Origin: Paraburkholderia atlantica
GTDB taxonomy: Bacteria > Pseudomonadota > Gammaproteobacteria > Burkholderiales > Burkholderiaceae
Assembly (NCBI RefSeq): GCF_009362785.1
Contig: NZ_WHNQ01000002.1
Coordinates: 248,001-312,000 of the forward strand
Reading direction: 5' to 3'
DNA: 64,000 nucleotides
Part shown: in pieces, positions 51,653-61,672 of the stretch
How positions within the stretch are numbered: the first letter of the stretch is position 1
How the letters are laid out: the number at the start of each line of letters is the position of its first letter
The notes under the pieces: generated by a model
Database searches by the model: none
What the model saw: only the letters and a program-made list of their open reading frames with translations
What the model was told of the DNA's origin: nothing
Position numbers and translations under genes: made by a program

Positions 51653-53425
51653 TTACTTCTTCTTGACGGGCGGCAGATCGGTACAGACGCCTTCATACAA
51701 CTCGGCCGCCATGCCGATCGATTCGCCGAGCGTCGGATGCGGATGGATCGTCTTGCCGATATCCGTGGCGTCCGCGCCCATCTCGATCGCGAGACAGACT
51801 TCACTGATCAGGTCGCCCGCATTCAGACCGACGATACCGCCGCCGATCACCCGATGCGTCTCCTCATCGAACAGCAGCTTCGTGAAGCCTTCGTCGCGGC
51901 CGTTGGCGATCGCGCGGCCCGACGCGGCCCATGGGAACACCGCCTTGCCGAACTTGACGCCTTCGGCTTTCAGCTGGTCTTCCGTCTTGCCGGCCCATGC
52001 CACTTCCGGATCGGTGTAAGCCACCGACGGAATCTGCATCGCGTCGAAGTACGCCTTCTCGCCATGCGCGGCTTCCGCCGCGACGTGGCCTTCGTGCACG
52101 GCCTTGTGCGCGAGCATCGGCTGACCGACGATATCGCCGATCGCGAAGATGTGCGGCACGTTCGTGCGCTGCTGATTGTCGACTTCGATGTAGCCGCGAT
52201 CCGTCACCGCGACACCGGCCTTTTCCGCGCCGATGCGCTTGCCGTTCGGCGAACGGCCCACGGCCACCAGCACGAGGTCATAGCGTTGCGGCTCGGCCGG
52301 CGCCTTCTCGCCCTCGAACGACACGTAAATACCGTCGTCCTTCGCTTCGGCCGCGACGGTCTTGGTCTTCAGCATCACGTTCGCGAACCGCTGGCTGTTG
52401 TACTTCTCCCAGACCTTGACCAGATCGCGGTCCGCGCCGGTCATCAGGCCTTCGAGCATTTCGACGACGTCGATCTGTGCGCCGAGCGTCGAGTACACGG
52501 TGGCCATTTCGAGACCGATGATGCCGCCGCCGATCACCAGCATGCGCTGCGGAATCTGGCGCAATTCGAGCGCGCCGGTCGAATCGACGACCCGCGGATC
52601 TTCCGGAATGAACGGCAGCTTCACCGCTTCCGAGCCCGCGGCGATGATCGCCTGCTTGAACTTGACGACCTTCTTGCCGCCGTCGGTCTGCACTTCCATG
52701 TGATTCGGATCGACGAACGCGCCGGTGCCGGTCACCACTTCGACCTTGCGCATCTTGGCCATGCCGGCGAGACCGCCAGTCAGCTTCTTGACCACGCCCG
52801 ATTTGAAATCGCGCAGCTTGTCGAGGTCGATCTGCGGCTTGCCGAACGTGATGCCGTGCGACGCGAGATCGGCTGCTTCGTCGATGACGAGCGCGGTGTG
52901 CAGCAGCGCCTTCGACGGGATACAACCAACGTTCAGACATACGCCGCCGAGCGTCGGATAACGCTCGACCAGCACGGTCTTCATGCCGAGGTCGGCGGAG
53001 CGGAATGCGGCCGAATAACCGCCGGGGCCCGAACCGAGCACGAGCATGTCGCACTCGATGTCGGCGCTGCCCGAATAGCTGCCGGCCTGCGGCGCCGGTG
53101 CGGCGGCCTTCGGCGCGGCAGGCGCCGGCGCGGGCGCCGCCTTTTCCGGTTCCTTCGCCGCCGGCGCGGCCTCGGCCGCGCCGCCCGCCGCGGCCTCGAC
53201 GAGCGCGATCACCGTGCCCTGCGAAACCTTGTCGCCCGGCTTGATGCGCACTTCCTTGACGGTGCCGGCGGTATCGCTCGGCACTTCCATCGACGCCTTG
53301 TCGGATTCGAGCGTCAGCAGCGACTGCTCCTGCTCGATGACGTCACCCGGCTTGATGTTGACTTCGATGACGTCGACGTCCTTGAAGTCACCGATGTCCG
53401 GCACTTTTACTTCGACGAGACTCAT
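51653..53425 (-). CDS. lpdA: Dihydrolipoyl dehydrogenase (E3) with N-terminal lipoyl domain
   Basis: E3 of pyruvate dehydrogenase: reoxidises dihydrolipoamide with NAD+. The 590-residue protein carries an N-terminal lipoyl domain (about 1-80, lipoyl Lys in TLESDKASMEVPS), an Ala/Pro linker (about 85-120), then FAD domain LGSGPGGYSAAFRSADLG, redox disulfide GGVCLNVGCIPSKALLH, and C-terminal HPHPTLGESIGMAAE. Start is ATG 53425. E3 with its own lipoyl domain is the betaproteobacterial/Neisseria PDH type. Last gene of aceE-aceF-lpdA. Confidence 0.97.
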   Translation of the reverse strand: MSLVEVKVPDIGDFKDVDVIEVNIKPGDVIEQEQSLLTLESDKASMEVPSDTAGTVKEVRIKPGDKVSQGTVIALVEAAAGGAAEAAPAAKEPEKAAPAPAPAAPKAAAPAPQAGSYSGSADIECDMLVLGSGPGGYSAAFRSADLGMKTVLVERYPTLGGVCLNVGCIPSKALLHTALVIDEAADLASHGITFGKPQIDLDKLRDFKSGVVKKLTGGLAGMAKMRKVEVVTGTGAFVDPNHMEVQTDGGKKVVKFKQAIIAAGSEAVKLPFIPEDPRVVDSTGALELRQIPQRMLVIGGGIIGLEMATVYSTLGAQIDVVEMLEGLMTGADRDLVKVWEKYNSQRFANVMLKTKTVAAEAKDDGIYVSFEGEKAPAEPQRYDLVLVAVGRSPNGKRIGAEKAGVAVTDRGYIEVDNQQRTNVPHIFAIGDIVGQPMLAHKAVHEGHVAAEAAHGEKAYFDAMQIPSVAYTDPEVAWAGKTEDQLKAEGVKFGKAVFPWAASGRAIANGRDEGFTKLLFDEETHRVIGGGIVGLNAGDLISEVCLAIEMGADATDIGKTIHPHPTLGESIGMAAELYEGVCTDLPPVKKK

Positions 53426-53550
53426 GGTGTCCCCTTCTCTTATTGATCGATGATGAGCGGCGCGTTCGGCGCGCACGGCGCACGCGCGGACGGCGCGACG
53501 CGGATCGGTCGGAACCCTCCGCGCCCGCGCCGGCGGACCTCACCAGCGGG

Positions 53551-55209
53551 TCAAAGAATCACACGCCGGAAATCGGCAAGAATCGAACCGAGGTATGCGT
53601 TGAAGCGCGCGGCTTCCGCTCCGTCGATCACGCGATGGTCGTACGACAGCGACAGCGGCATGGTCAGGCGCGGCTCGAACTGCTTGCCGTCCCACACCGG
53701 CTTCATCGCGCTGCGCGACAGGCCGAGAATCGCGACTTCAGGCGCATTGATGATCGGCGTGAAGTGCGTGCCGCCGATACCGCCCAGCGACGAGATCGAG
53801 AAGCAGCCACCCTGCATCTGGTCCGGCTTCAGCTTGCCTTCGCGCGCGGCCTTCGACAGGTCGGCCATTTCCTTCGCGATGTCGACGAGACCCTTCTTGT
53901 CCGCGTCGCGAATCACCGGAACGACGAGGCCGTTCGGGGTGTCCGCGGCAAAACCGATGTGGTAGTACTGCTTGAACACCAGGTTGTCGCCGTCGAGGCT
54001 CGCGTTGAAGGTCGGGAATTTCTTCAGGGCCGCCACGCATGCCTTGATCACGAACGCGAGCATCGTGAACTTGACGCCCGCCTTTTCGTGTTCCTTGTTC
54101 AGCTTTACGCGCAGCGCTTCGAGCTCGGTGATGTCCGCTTCGTCGTTGTTCGTGACGTGCGGGATCATGACCCAGTTGCGATGCAGGTTCGCGCCCGAGA
54201 TCTTCTTGATGCGCGACAGCGGCTTCGGATCGATCGGACCGAACTTCGTGAAGTCGACCTTCGGCCACGGCAGCAGATTCAGTTCGCCACCGCCGGCGGC
54301 CGCCGCGGCGGCTCCTGCCGGCGCCGCGCGCTGGCCGGTCATCACGCCCTTCACGAACGCGGTCACGTCGGCCTGCGTAATGCGGCCCTTCGGACCCGTG
54401 CCCTTCACCTGGCTCACGTCGACGCCGAGTTCGCGCGCGAACTTGCGCACCGACGGCGAAGCGTGGCTCGGATGACGCGTGCCGCCTTCGCCCGCCGGGA
54501 TCAGCGGCGCCTGCGCGAGCGCGGACGGCGCGGCCGGTGCCGGGCTCGGCGTGGCCGGTGCGTCGGACGGCTTTTCAATCGGCGCCTTCGCGGCCGGTGC
54601 CGGCGCGGGTGCCGCGGCAGCGCCGCCTTCCGCTTCGATCACGACGATGACCGAGCCTTCCGACACGGTATCGCCAACCTTGACCTTCACTTCCTTGACG
54701 ACGCCGGCGGCCGAGCTCGGCACGTCCATGGTCGCCTTGTCGGATTCGAGCGTGACGAGCGACTGTTCCTTCTCGACGCGGTCACCGACCTTCACCGCGA
54801 TCTCGATCACGGGAACGTCTTTGTAGTCGCCGATATCCGGCACCTTGATTTCCTGCACGCCGCCGCCTGCCGCCGCGGGTGCGGGTGCGGGTGCGGCAGC
54901 GGGAGCCGCCGCCGGTGCCGGTGCGGGCGCTGGAGCCGCCGCCGGCGCGGGCGCCGCGGCAGCCGCGTTGGCGCCTTCCAGCACGACGATCAGCGTGCCT
55001 TCGGACACCGCATCGCCGACCTTGACCTTCACTTCCTTGACGACGCCGTCAGCCGAGCTCGGCACGTCCATCGTCGCCTTGTCGGATTCCAGCGTAACGA
55101 GCGACTGCTCTTTTTCGACGGTGTCACCCGCCTTTACCAGCACCTCGATCACAGGAACGTCCTTGTAATCGCCGATGTCCGGCACCTTGACTTCGATCGC
55201 TTGACTCAT
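53551..55209 (-). CDS. aceF: Dihydrolipoamide acetyltransferase (E2)
   Basis: Acetyltransferase core of PDH. The 552-residue protein has two lipoyl domains, each with TLESDKATMDVPSSA (about 1-75 and 120-195), Ala/Pro-rich swinging linkers, an E1/E3-binding domain (ASPSVRKFARELGVDVSQVK) and the catalytic domain with SYDHRVIDGAEAARF. The ATG at 55209 has AGGAGA eight bases upstream. Gap to aceE is 83 bases. Confidence 0.97.
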   Translation of the reverse strand: MSQAIEVKVPDIGDYKDVPVIEVLVKAGDTVEKEQSLVTLESDKATMDVPSSADGVVKEVKVKVGDAVSEGTLIVVLEGANAAAAAPAPAAAPAPAPAPAAAPAAAPAPAPAAAGGGVQEIKVPDIGDYKDVPVIEIAVKVGDRVEKEQSLVTLESDKATMDVPSSAAGVVKEVKVKVGDTVSEGSVIVVIEAEGGAAAAPAPAPAAKAPIEKPSDAPATPSPAPAAPSALAQAPLIPAGEGGTRHPSHASPSVRKFARELGVDVSQVKGTGPKGRITQADVTAFVKGVMTGQRAAPAGAAAAAAGGGELNLLPWPKVDFTKFGPIDPKPLSRIKKISGANLHRNWVMIPHVTNNDEADITELEALRVKLNKEHEKAGVKFTMLAFVIKACVAALKKFPTFNASLDGDNLVFKQYYHIGFAADTPNGLVVPVIRDADKKGLVDIAKEMADLSKAAREGKLKPDQMQGGCFSISSLGGIGGTHFTPIINAPEVAILGLSRSAMKPVWDGKQFEPRLTMPLSLSYDHRVIDGAEAARFNAYLGSILADFRRVIL

Positions 55210-55292
55210 TGTTAGTGTCTCCTGGGCCGCGCACGCCGCCTGCTCCTCGCGAGGAGGAGCAGGCGCGTGCATCGTGGCACACGGGTGATGCC

Positions 55293-57998
55293 TTAGACGG
55301 TCATCGGGTTGGGTTTGGCGGGATCAAGGTTGTACTTCTTGAGCGCCTCGGCGACCACCTTGCGTTCGATCGTGCCTTCGTCCGCCAGCGCGTTGAGCGC
55401 GGCGACCGTGACCCAGTAGCGATCGACTTCGAAGAAGTGACGCAGCTTCTCGCGCGTGTCCGAACGGCCGTAGCCGTCGGTGCCCAGCACGACGAACTTC
55501 TGCGGCACGAACGCGCGGATCTGCTCGGTCAGCGCGCGCACGTAGTCGGTCGATGCGATGACCGGACCCGGCGCATCCTTCAGCAGCTTCTCGACGTGCG
55601 ACAGCTTCTTCTCTTCGGTCGGGTGCAGCAGGTTCCAGCGCTGCACTTCGTGACCTTCGCGCGCGAGCTCGGTGAAGCTCGGCACGCTCCACAGGTCGGC
55701 GTTCACGCCCCAGTCGTTCTTCAGCAGGTCGGCCGCGGCGATCACTTCGTTGAAGATCGTGCCCGCGCCCATCAGTTGCACATGCGGCGCCTTCTTGTCG
55801 GCAGCGGTCTTGCTGAACGAGTACATGCCCTTGATGATGTCCTCGGCCACGCTTTCCAGCCCCGGGCCCTGCGGGATCGCCGGGTGCTCGTAGTTCTCGT
55901 TCATCACCGTGATGTAGTAATACACATCTTCCTGCTCGGCGACCATGCGGCGCAGACCGTCCTGCACGATGACCGCGAGTTCGTAGCCGAACGTCGGGTC
56001 GTAGCTGATGCAGTTCGGCACCGAAGCCGCCCACAGCAGCGAGTGGCCGTCTTCGTGTTGCAGACCTTCGCCGTTCAGCGTCGTGCGGCCGGCAGTACCG
56101 CCCAGCAGGAAGCCGCGCGAGCGCATGTCGCCAGCGGCCCATGCGAGGTCGCCGATGCGCTGGAAGCCGAACATCGAGTAGAAGATGTAGAACGGGATCA
56201 TGATCTCGCCGTGCGTCGAGTACGACGTCGCGGCCGCGATCCAGTCGGCCATGCCGCCGGCTTCGTTGATGCCTTCCTGCAGGATCTGACCGGTTTCCGA
56301 CTCACGATAGAACATCAGCTGGTCGGAATCTTCCGGCACGTACTTCTGGCCGTCCTGATTCCAGATGCCGATCTGGCGGAACAGGCCTTCCATACCGAAC
56401 GTACGCGACTCGTCCGGCACGATCGGCACGACGCGCTTGCCGAGCGCCTTGTCTTTCAGCAGGATGTTCAGGATTCGCACGAACGCCATCGTCGTGGAGA
56501 TCTCGCGGCCTTCGCCCGTGCCCTTCAGCAACGGCTCGAATGCCGACAGTTCCGGCACCGGCAGCGACTGGGCCTTCTGACGACGCGCCGGCAGATAGCC
56601 GCCGAGGTCCATGCGCCGCTGGCGCATGTATTCGAGTTCCTTCGAGCCTTCCTCGAACGTCAGGTACGGCACGTCGACGATCTGCTCGTCCGTGATCGGC
56701 AGACGGAACTGGTCGCGGAATTTCTTCAGCTGCTCCACCTGCATCTTCTTCTGCTGGTGGGTGATGTTCATCGCCTGGCCGGCTTCGCCCATGCCGTAGC
56801 CCTTGATCGTCTTCGCGAGGATGACGGTCGGCTGGCCCTTCGAATTCGTCGCTTCCGTGAACGCTGCGTAGATCTTGTGCGGATCATGGCCGCCGCGGTT
56901 CAGATTCCAGATGTCGTCGTCGGACCAGTCGGCGACCAGCGCCTTCAGTTCCGGCGTGTTGAAGAAGTGCTCGCGCACGAACGCGCCCGACTCCGACTTG
57001 TACGTCTGGTATTCGCCGTCGACCACTTCCATCATGCGGCGCATCAGCGCGCCCGACTTGTCGCGAGCAAACAGCGCGTCCCAGCGGCTGCCCCAGATGA
57101 CCTTGATCACGTTCCAGCCGGCGCCGCGGAATTCGCTTTCGAGTTCCTGGATGATCTTGCCGTTGCCGCGCACCGGACCGTCGAGACGCTGCAGGTTGCA
57201 GTTGATCACGAACACGAGGTTATCCAGCCGCTCGCGGCCGGCCATGCCGATCGCGCCGAGCGATTCCGGCTCGTCCGTTTCGCCGTCGCCGAGGAAGGCC
57301 CAGACCTTGCGGCCGTCGGTCTTCGCGATGCCGCGCGCCTGCAGGTACTTCATGAAGCGCGCCTGGTAGATCGCCATGATCGGGCCGAGGCCCATCGACA
57401 CGGTCGGGAATTGCCAGAAGTCCGGCATCAGCCACGGGTGCGGATACGACGAGATGCCCTCGCCGCCGACTTCCTGACGAAAGTTGTCGAGCTGCTTGTC
57501 GGTCAGGCGGCCGAGCAGGAACGCGCGCGAGTAGACGCCCGGCGACGAGTGGCCCTGCACGAACACGAGGTCACCACCGTGCTCGGCCGACGGTGCGTGC
57601 CAGAAGTGGTTGTAGCCGACGTCGTACAGCGTGGCGGCCGACGCGAACGACGCGATGTGGCCGCCGACATTGGTTTCCTTGCCCGCGCGCAGCACCATCG
57701 CCATTGCGTTCCAGCGGGTGTACGAGCGGATGCGGTGTTCGATGTCCTGGTCGCCGGGGTTCTTGGCCTGGCGCGCGACCGGAATCGTATTGATGTAAGG
57801 CGTGTTGGCGGAGAACGGCAGATGTTCGCCGTGCACGCGTGCAAACTCGATCTGCTTTTCGATCAGGTAGTGGGCACGGTCAGGGCCAACAGCAGAAATC
57901 ACGCCATCCAGCGCTTCCAGCCATTCGCCGGTTTCCTGGGGATCGTCGTCTTTCTCGGCGGCGACATATTTCATGACTTCGTCGGGTACAGCGGACAT
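55293..57998 (-). CDS. aceE: Pyruvate dehydrogenase E1 component (homodimeric)
   Basis: Thiamine-diphosphate-dependent decarboxylase that starts the PDH reaction. The 901-residue enzyme has FVQGHSSPGVYSRAFLLG, the ThDP/Mg site FLGDGETDEPES and NCNLQRLDGPVRGNGKIIQ, and later the GGTAGRTTLNGEGLQHEDGH loop. The ATG at 57998 has AGGAGA six bases upstream; a longer open frame upstream is not coding. First gene of the PDH operon; no pdhR regulator is next to it. A two-component pair lies divergent. Confidence 0.98.
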   Translation of the reverse strand: MSAVPDEVMKYVAAEKDDDPQETGEWLEALDGVISAVGPDRAHYLIEKQIEFARVHGEHLPFSANTPYINTIPVARQAKNPGDQDIEHRIRSYTRWNAMAMVLRAGKETNVGGHIASFASAATLYDVGYNHFWHAPSAEHGGDLVFVQGHSSPGVYSRAFLLGRLTDKQLDNFRQEVGGEGISSYPHPWLMPDFWQFPTVSMGLGPIMAIYQARFMKYLQARGIAKTDGRKVWAFLGDGETDEPESLGAIGMAGRERLDNLVFVINCNLQRLDGPVRGNGKIIQELESEFRGAGWNVIKVIWGSRWDALFARDKSGALMRRMMEVVDGEYQTYKSESGAFVREHFFNTPELKALVADWSDDDIWNLNRGGHDPHKIYAAFTEATNSKGQPTVILAKTIKGYGMGEAGQAMNITHQQKKMQVEQLKKFRDQFRLPITDEQIVDVPYLTFEEGSKELEYMRQRRMDLGGYLPARRQKAQSLPVPELSAFEPLLKGTGEGREISTTMAFVRILNILLKDKALGKRVVPIVPDESRTFGMEGLFRQIGIWNQDGQKYVPEDSDQLMFYRESETGQILQEGINEAGGMADWIAAATSYSTHGEIMIPFYIFYSMFGFQRIGDLAWAAGDMRSRGFLLGGTAGRTTLNGEGLQHEDGHSLLWAASVPNCISYDPTFGYELAVIVQDGLRRMVAEQEDVYYYITVMNENYEHPAIPQGPGLESVAEDIIKGMYSFSKTAADKKAPHVQLMGAGTIFNEVIAAADLLKNDWGVNADLWSVPSFTELAREGHEVQRWNLLHPTEEKKLSHVEKLLKDAPGPVIASTDYVRALTEQIRAFVPQKFVVLGTDGYGRSDTREKLRHFFEVDRYWVTVAALNALADEGTIERKVVAEALKKYNLDPAKPNPMTV

Positions 57999-58075
57999 GC
58001 TCGTCTCCTGGGTATGGGGAACGCACTTTGAACAGACCACGCGGACGCAGGATTAGGCCGCGGCAGCACCGGCTG

Positions 58076-58105
58076 ATTGTAATAAGGGTCCCGACGTCAA
58101 CGCAA
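58076..58105 (-). promoter_or_regulatory. Candidate aceE promoter
   Basis: Minus-strand -10 TACAAT (58076-58081) and -35 TTGCGT (58100-58105), 18-base spacer. The leader is about 70 bases. Confidence 0.4.
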
Positions 58106-58261
58106 TCAAATTTTCAAATTACGAGATCAATTCTCACAATGCGGAAAATTGCTGCAACGCAACCTGGTTTGACTGCCATTAGACGTATCCGTCGGCTAGT
58201 TTGCGCCGATTAACTGCACTTTCCGCGCTTTTTTGCGTCATTTGTCGGGGACGTGCTGAGC

Positions 58262-58267
58262 TACAAT
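58262..58267 (+). promoter_or_regulatory. Candidate -10 at the start of the sensor kinase gene
   Basis: TACAAT overlaps an ATG at 58266 and ends seven bases before the ATG at 58275, predicting a leaderless or nearly leaderless transcript. No good -35 was seen. Confidence 0.3.
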
Positions 58268-58274
58268 GCCACGC

Positions 58275-60791
58275 ATGTTGACCGAACGGCTTTTCTCTCG
58301 CTCGGCGCGCACCGCGGGTTCGCCGGCGGATTCGTCGCCGTCCTCGCGCTGGCACCACGGACCCTGGTGGTCCAATTCCTATTTGCTGACGCCGCTGCTG
58401 TCGATCCTGGTATTCCTGGTCGTCATGAGCCTGATTCTCTGGAGTCTGAACCGGCGCGAGCAGCAGCAGCAGGAAGACACGCTGTACCGCAACGTCGCGT
58501 GGGCGCAGCAGCAGATCCGGCTGTCGATGACGAGCGCGCAGGAACAGATCCAGGCGCTCGCGCGCGACCTCGGCGCCGGCCATGCCGACGAACATTCGTT
58601 CCAGGTGAACACCACTGACATCATGCAGGGGCATCCCGAGATCCTCTACATGAACTGGTACACCGCACAGCAGCAGCCGCGCTGGCCCAATGCCGCGCCG
58701 CCGGTGCTCGGCCAGCGGCTCGCACGCCCGAACGACGCGCAAATGGACGAAGCGGTCAAAGCCGGTTTCGCCGAGGCGCGCAACACGCGCCGCCAGGTGT
58801 ACTCGCCGCTCATCTACGACGACCTCGGCAACGGCTTCATCACACTGCAAACGCCGATCTTCCGTGATCGCGATTTCCTCGGCACGATCGCCGCGGTGTT
58901 CTCCGTGGAAGGCATTCTGAAGCGCGACATCCCGCCCGAGCTGTCGGCCAAATACAAAATCTCGATCATCGACGCGAACAACCGCGAGTTGACCACCACG
59001 TCGACTCGCCCGCGCCTGCCGCGCGACATGTTCTACGACCTGCCGCTCGACCCGCCGGGCCAGGGCATCTCGGTGCGCGTCTACGCGTTCCCGCAGATCA
59101 CCAACTTCACGAACAACACGCTGGTGTGGCTGGTGGCGGGGCTCTCCTGCTTCGTGCTGTGGAGCCTGTGGAGTCTGTGGAAGCACACGCGGCAGCGCTT
59201 CGAGGCACAGCAGGCGCTGTACGCGGAAGCGTTTTTCCGCCGCGCAATGGAAAACTCGGTGCTGATCGGCATGCGCGTGCTCGACATGCACGGCCGCATC
59301 ACGCACGTGAACCCGGCGTTCTGCCGCATGACCGGCTGGGACGAAAGCGACCTCGTCGGCAAGAGCGCGCCGTTCGCCTACTGGCCGCGCGACGCTTACC
59401 CCGAGATGCAGCGCCAGCTCGACATGACGCTGCGCGGCAAGGCGCCGTCGTCCGGCTTCGAGCTGCGCGTGCGCCGCAAGGACGGCTCGACGTTCCACGC
59501 ACGGCTCTACGTGTCGCCGCTGATCGACAGCTCGGGCCGCCAGACCGGCTGGATGTCGTCGATGACCGACATCACCGAGCCGAAGCGCGCGCGCGAAGAG
59601 CTCGCCGCCGCCCACGAACGCTTCACGACCGTGCTTGAAAGCCTCGATGCGGCGGTGTCGGTGCTCGCCGCCGACGAAGCCGAGCTGCTGTTCGCGAACC
59701 GCTACTACCGGCATCTGTTCGGCATCCGCCCGGACGGCCACCTCGAACTCGCGGGCGGCGGCTTCGACAGCTCGCAGGCGTCTTCCGATTCGATCGACAT
59801 GGTCGACACCTTCGTCGGCCTGCCCGCCGCCGCGCTGACCGAAAGCACGGCCGACGCGCAGGAAATCTACATCCCCGGCATCCAGAAGTGGTTCGAGGTG
59901 CGGCGCCAGTACATCCAGTGGGTCGATGGCCATCTCGCGCAGATGCAGATCGCGACCGACATCACGACCCGCAAGCGCGCGCAGGAGCTGGCGCGCCAGC
60001 AGGACGAGAAGCTGCAGTTCACGAGCCGCCTGATGACGATGGGCGAAATGGCCTCGTCGCTCGCGCACGAGCTGAATCAGCCGCTCGCCGCGATCAATAA
60101 CTATTGCTCCGGAACCGTCGCACTGGTTAAATCCGGTCGGACGACGCCCGACAATCTGCTGCCGGTGCTCGAAAAGACCGCGCAGCAGGCGGTGCGCGCC
60201 GGCATGATCATCAAGCGCATCCGCGAGTTCGTGAAGCGCAGCGAGCCGAAGCGTCAGGCCACGCGGGTCGCGGATATCGTCGCCGACGCGGTGGGTCTCG
60301 CCGAAATCGAGGCAAGGAAGCGGCGGATTCGCATCGTGACCGATCTGCGCTCGCGGCTGCCGGTGATCTACGTCGATCCGGTGCTGATCGAGCAGGTGCT
60401 GGTGAACCTGCTGAAGAACGGCGTCGAGGCGATGGCCGAAGCGCGCCCGAACGCGGTAGACCCGGTCATTCGCGTGGTCGTGCGGCTGGATAGCGGTTTC
60501 GTTTGCATCAGCGTCGTCGATCAGGGGCCGGGCGTCGACGAAACGACCGCCGAGCGTCTGTTCGAACCGTTTTACAGCACCAAGTCCGATGGCATGGGCA
60601 TGGGGCTGAACATTTGCCGTTCGATTATCGAATCGCATCGCGGACGTCTGTGGGTGGTCAACAACGTCGAATCCGACGGCCACATCACGGGCGCCACGTT
60701 CCATTGCAGTCTGCCTATTGGGGAGCCTGACGGCCCGAGCAACGGCGGGTCCGAGGCGCCGACACCACAAACCGTTACGGGAGAGCTATGA
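58275..60791 (+). CDS. PAS-domain sensor histidine kinase
   Basis: An 838-residue membrane kinase. Numbering here is from the ATG at 58266, used as an alternative start three residues earlier. Two membrane spans (about 38-60 and 283-305) flank a periplasmic sensing domain of about 220 residues. Two PAS-type domains follow (about 325-440, MENSVLIGMRVLDMHGRITH; 455-575, LESLDAAVSVLAADEAELLF). The kinase core has H601 in SLAHELNQPLAAINNY, N box VLVNLLKNGVEAM, G1 VVDQGPGVDE and G2 GMGMGLNICRS. It overlaps the response regulator gene by four bases. The ligand is unknown. Confidence 0.93.
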   Translation: MLTERLFSRSARTAGSPADSSPSSRWHHGPWWSNSYLLTPLLSILVFLVVMSLILWSLNRREQQQQEDTLYRNVAWAQQQIRLSMTSAQEQIQALARDLGAGHADEHSFQVNTTDIMQGHPEILYMNWYTAQQQPRWPNAAPPVLGQRLARPNDAQMDEAVKAGFAEARNTRRQVYSPLIYDDLGNGFITLQTPIFRDRDFLGTIAAVFSVEGILKRDIPPELSAKYKISIIDANNRELTTTSTRPRLPRDMFYDLPLDPPGQGISVRVYAFPQITNFTNNTLVWLVAGLSCFVLWSLWSLWKHTRQRFEAQQALYAEAFFRRAMENSVLIGMRVLDMHGRITHVNPAFCRMTGWDESDLVGKSAPFAYWPRDAYPEMQRQLDMTLRGKAPSSGFELRVRRKDGSTFHARLYVSPLIDSSGRQTGWMSSMTDITEPKRAREELAAAHERFTTVLESLDAAVSVLAADEAELLFANRYYRHLFGIRPDGHLELAGGGFDSSQASSDSIDMVDTFVGLPAAALTESTADAQEIYIPGIQKWFEVRRQYIQWVDGHLAQMQIATDITTRKRAQELARQQDEKLQFTSRLMTMGEMASSLAHELNQPLAAINNYCSGTVALVKSGRTTPDNLLPVLEKTAQQAVRAGMIIKRIREFVKRSEPKRQATRVADIVADAVGLAEIEARKRRIRIVTDLRSRLPVIYVDPVLIEQVLVNLLKNGVEAMAEARPNAVDPVIRVVVRLDSGFVCISVVDQGPGVDETTAERLFEPFYSTKSDGMGMGLNICRSIIESHRGRLWVVNNVESDGHITGATFHCSLPIGEPDGPSNGGSEAPTPQTVTGEL

Positions 60792-61432
60792 ACAGCCCAG
60801 TCACCACCCAGGAAACCGTCTTTGTCGTCGACGACGACGAGGCCGTGCGAGATTCGCTGCGCTGGCTGCTGGAGGCGAACGGCTACCGCGTTCAATGCTT
60901 CCTGAGCGCCGAACAGTTCCTCGACGCATGGCAGCCGCATCAGCATCCGGGCCAGATCGCGTGCCTGATCCTCGACGTGCGGATGTCCGGCATGAGCGGA
61001 CTCGAGTTGCAGGAACGCCTGATCGCTGACAACGCTTCGCTGCCGATCATCTTCGTGACGGGCCACGGCGACGTGCCGATGGCGGTGTCGACGATGAAAA
61101 AAGGCGCGATGGACTTCATCGAAAAACCGTTCGACGAAGCCGAGTTGCGCAAGCTCGTCGAGCGCATGCTCGACAAGGCGCGCAGCGAAAGCACCAGCGT
61201 CCAGCAGCAGCGTGCCGCGGCCGAGCGCCTCGGCAAGCTGACCGCGCGTGAGCATCAGGTGCTCGAGCGGATCATCGCGGGCCGCCTGAACAAGCAGATC
61301 GCCGACGACCTGGGCATCAGCATCAAGACGGTGGAAGCGCATCGCGCGAACATCATGGAAAAGCTGAACGTCAACACGGTCGCCGATCTGCTGCGACTCG
61401 CGCTGTCGAACAAACCGCAAACGGCGCAGTAA
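60788..61432 (+). CDS. FixJ/NarL-type response regulator
   Basis: A 214-residue regulator: REC domain (1-125) with acidic pocket FVVDDDEAVRDS, phospho-acceptor D63 in CLILDVRMSGMSG and Lys in DFIEKPFDEAE; LuxR-type HTH (about 148-205, LTAREHQVLERIIAGRLNKQ). Its ATG overlaps the kinase stop (ATGA), so the pair is translationally coupled. The family is FixJ-like; the target genes are not known. It is divergent from the PDH operon, which is one natural candidate. Confidence 0.95.
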   Translation: MNSPVTTQETVFVVDDDEAVRDSLRWLLEANGYRVQCFLSAEQFLDAWQPHQHPGQIACLILDVRMSGMSGLELQERLIADNASLPIIFVTGHGDVPMAVSTMKKGAMDFIEKPFDEAELRKLVERMLDKARSESTSVQQQRAAAERLGKLTAREHQVLERIIAGRLNKQIADDLGISIKTVEAHRANIMEKLNVNTVADLLRLALSNKPQTAQ

Positions 61433-61444
61433 CGGCGGTACGGG

Positions 61445-61469
61445 CGGCCCTTCGCTCGGAGGGCCGTTT
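61445..61469 (+). terminator. Probable terminator after the response regulator
   Basis: CGGCCCT, eight-base loop, AGGGCCG then TTT CTAT. The stem is 7 bp, the T tract short. Confidence 0.6.
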
Positions 61470-61672
61470 CTATGTGACCGCCGCGGGTGGCGGTTGCGTC
61501 GCCGGTTCGCGACGGCGTGAGCGTCGCTAAGTCCTGCGTGCGCGTGGCGTGCGAGCGGCCTGCCCCGCCGCCCGCGTAGCGCTTTCTTGCCGTCGCACGT
61601 CCCGCCCCCCCACCTCCCGTACGCTCCCAAGCGCGCCGCGAATCCATTGCGGAAGCGCGCGCCCCGCGCCGG

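Noticed and set aside
55209..58031. 940-codon open frame on the plus strand antisense to aceE
   Set aside because: Long antisense frames are common in GC-rich DNA. The protein is Arg/His/Val-rich with no domain, while the opposite strand encodes a clear E1.
58179..60770. 863-codon minus-strand open frame over the sensor kinase
   Set aside because: Shadow of the kinase; the composition is that of reverse-complement GC-rich codons.
61497..61514. CGTCGC/GCGACG hairpin as a terminator
   Set aside because: Only 6 bp and no T tract; such short GC repeats arise often in this composition.
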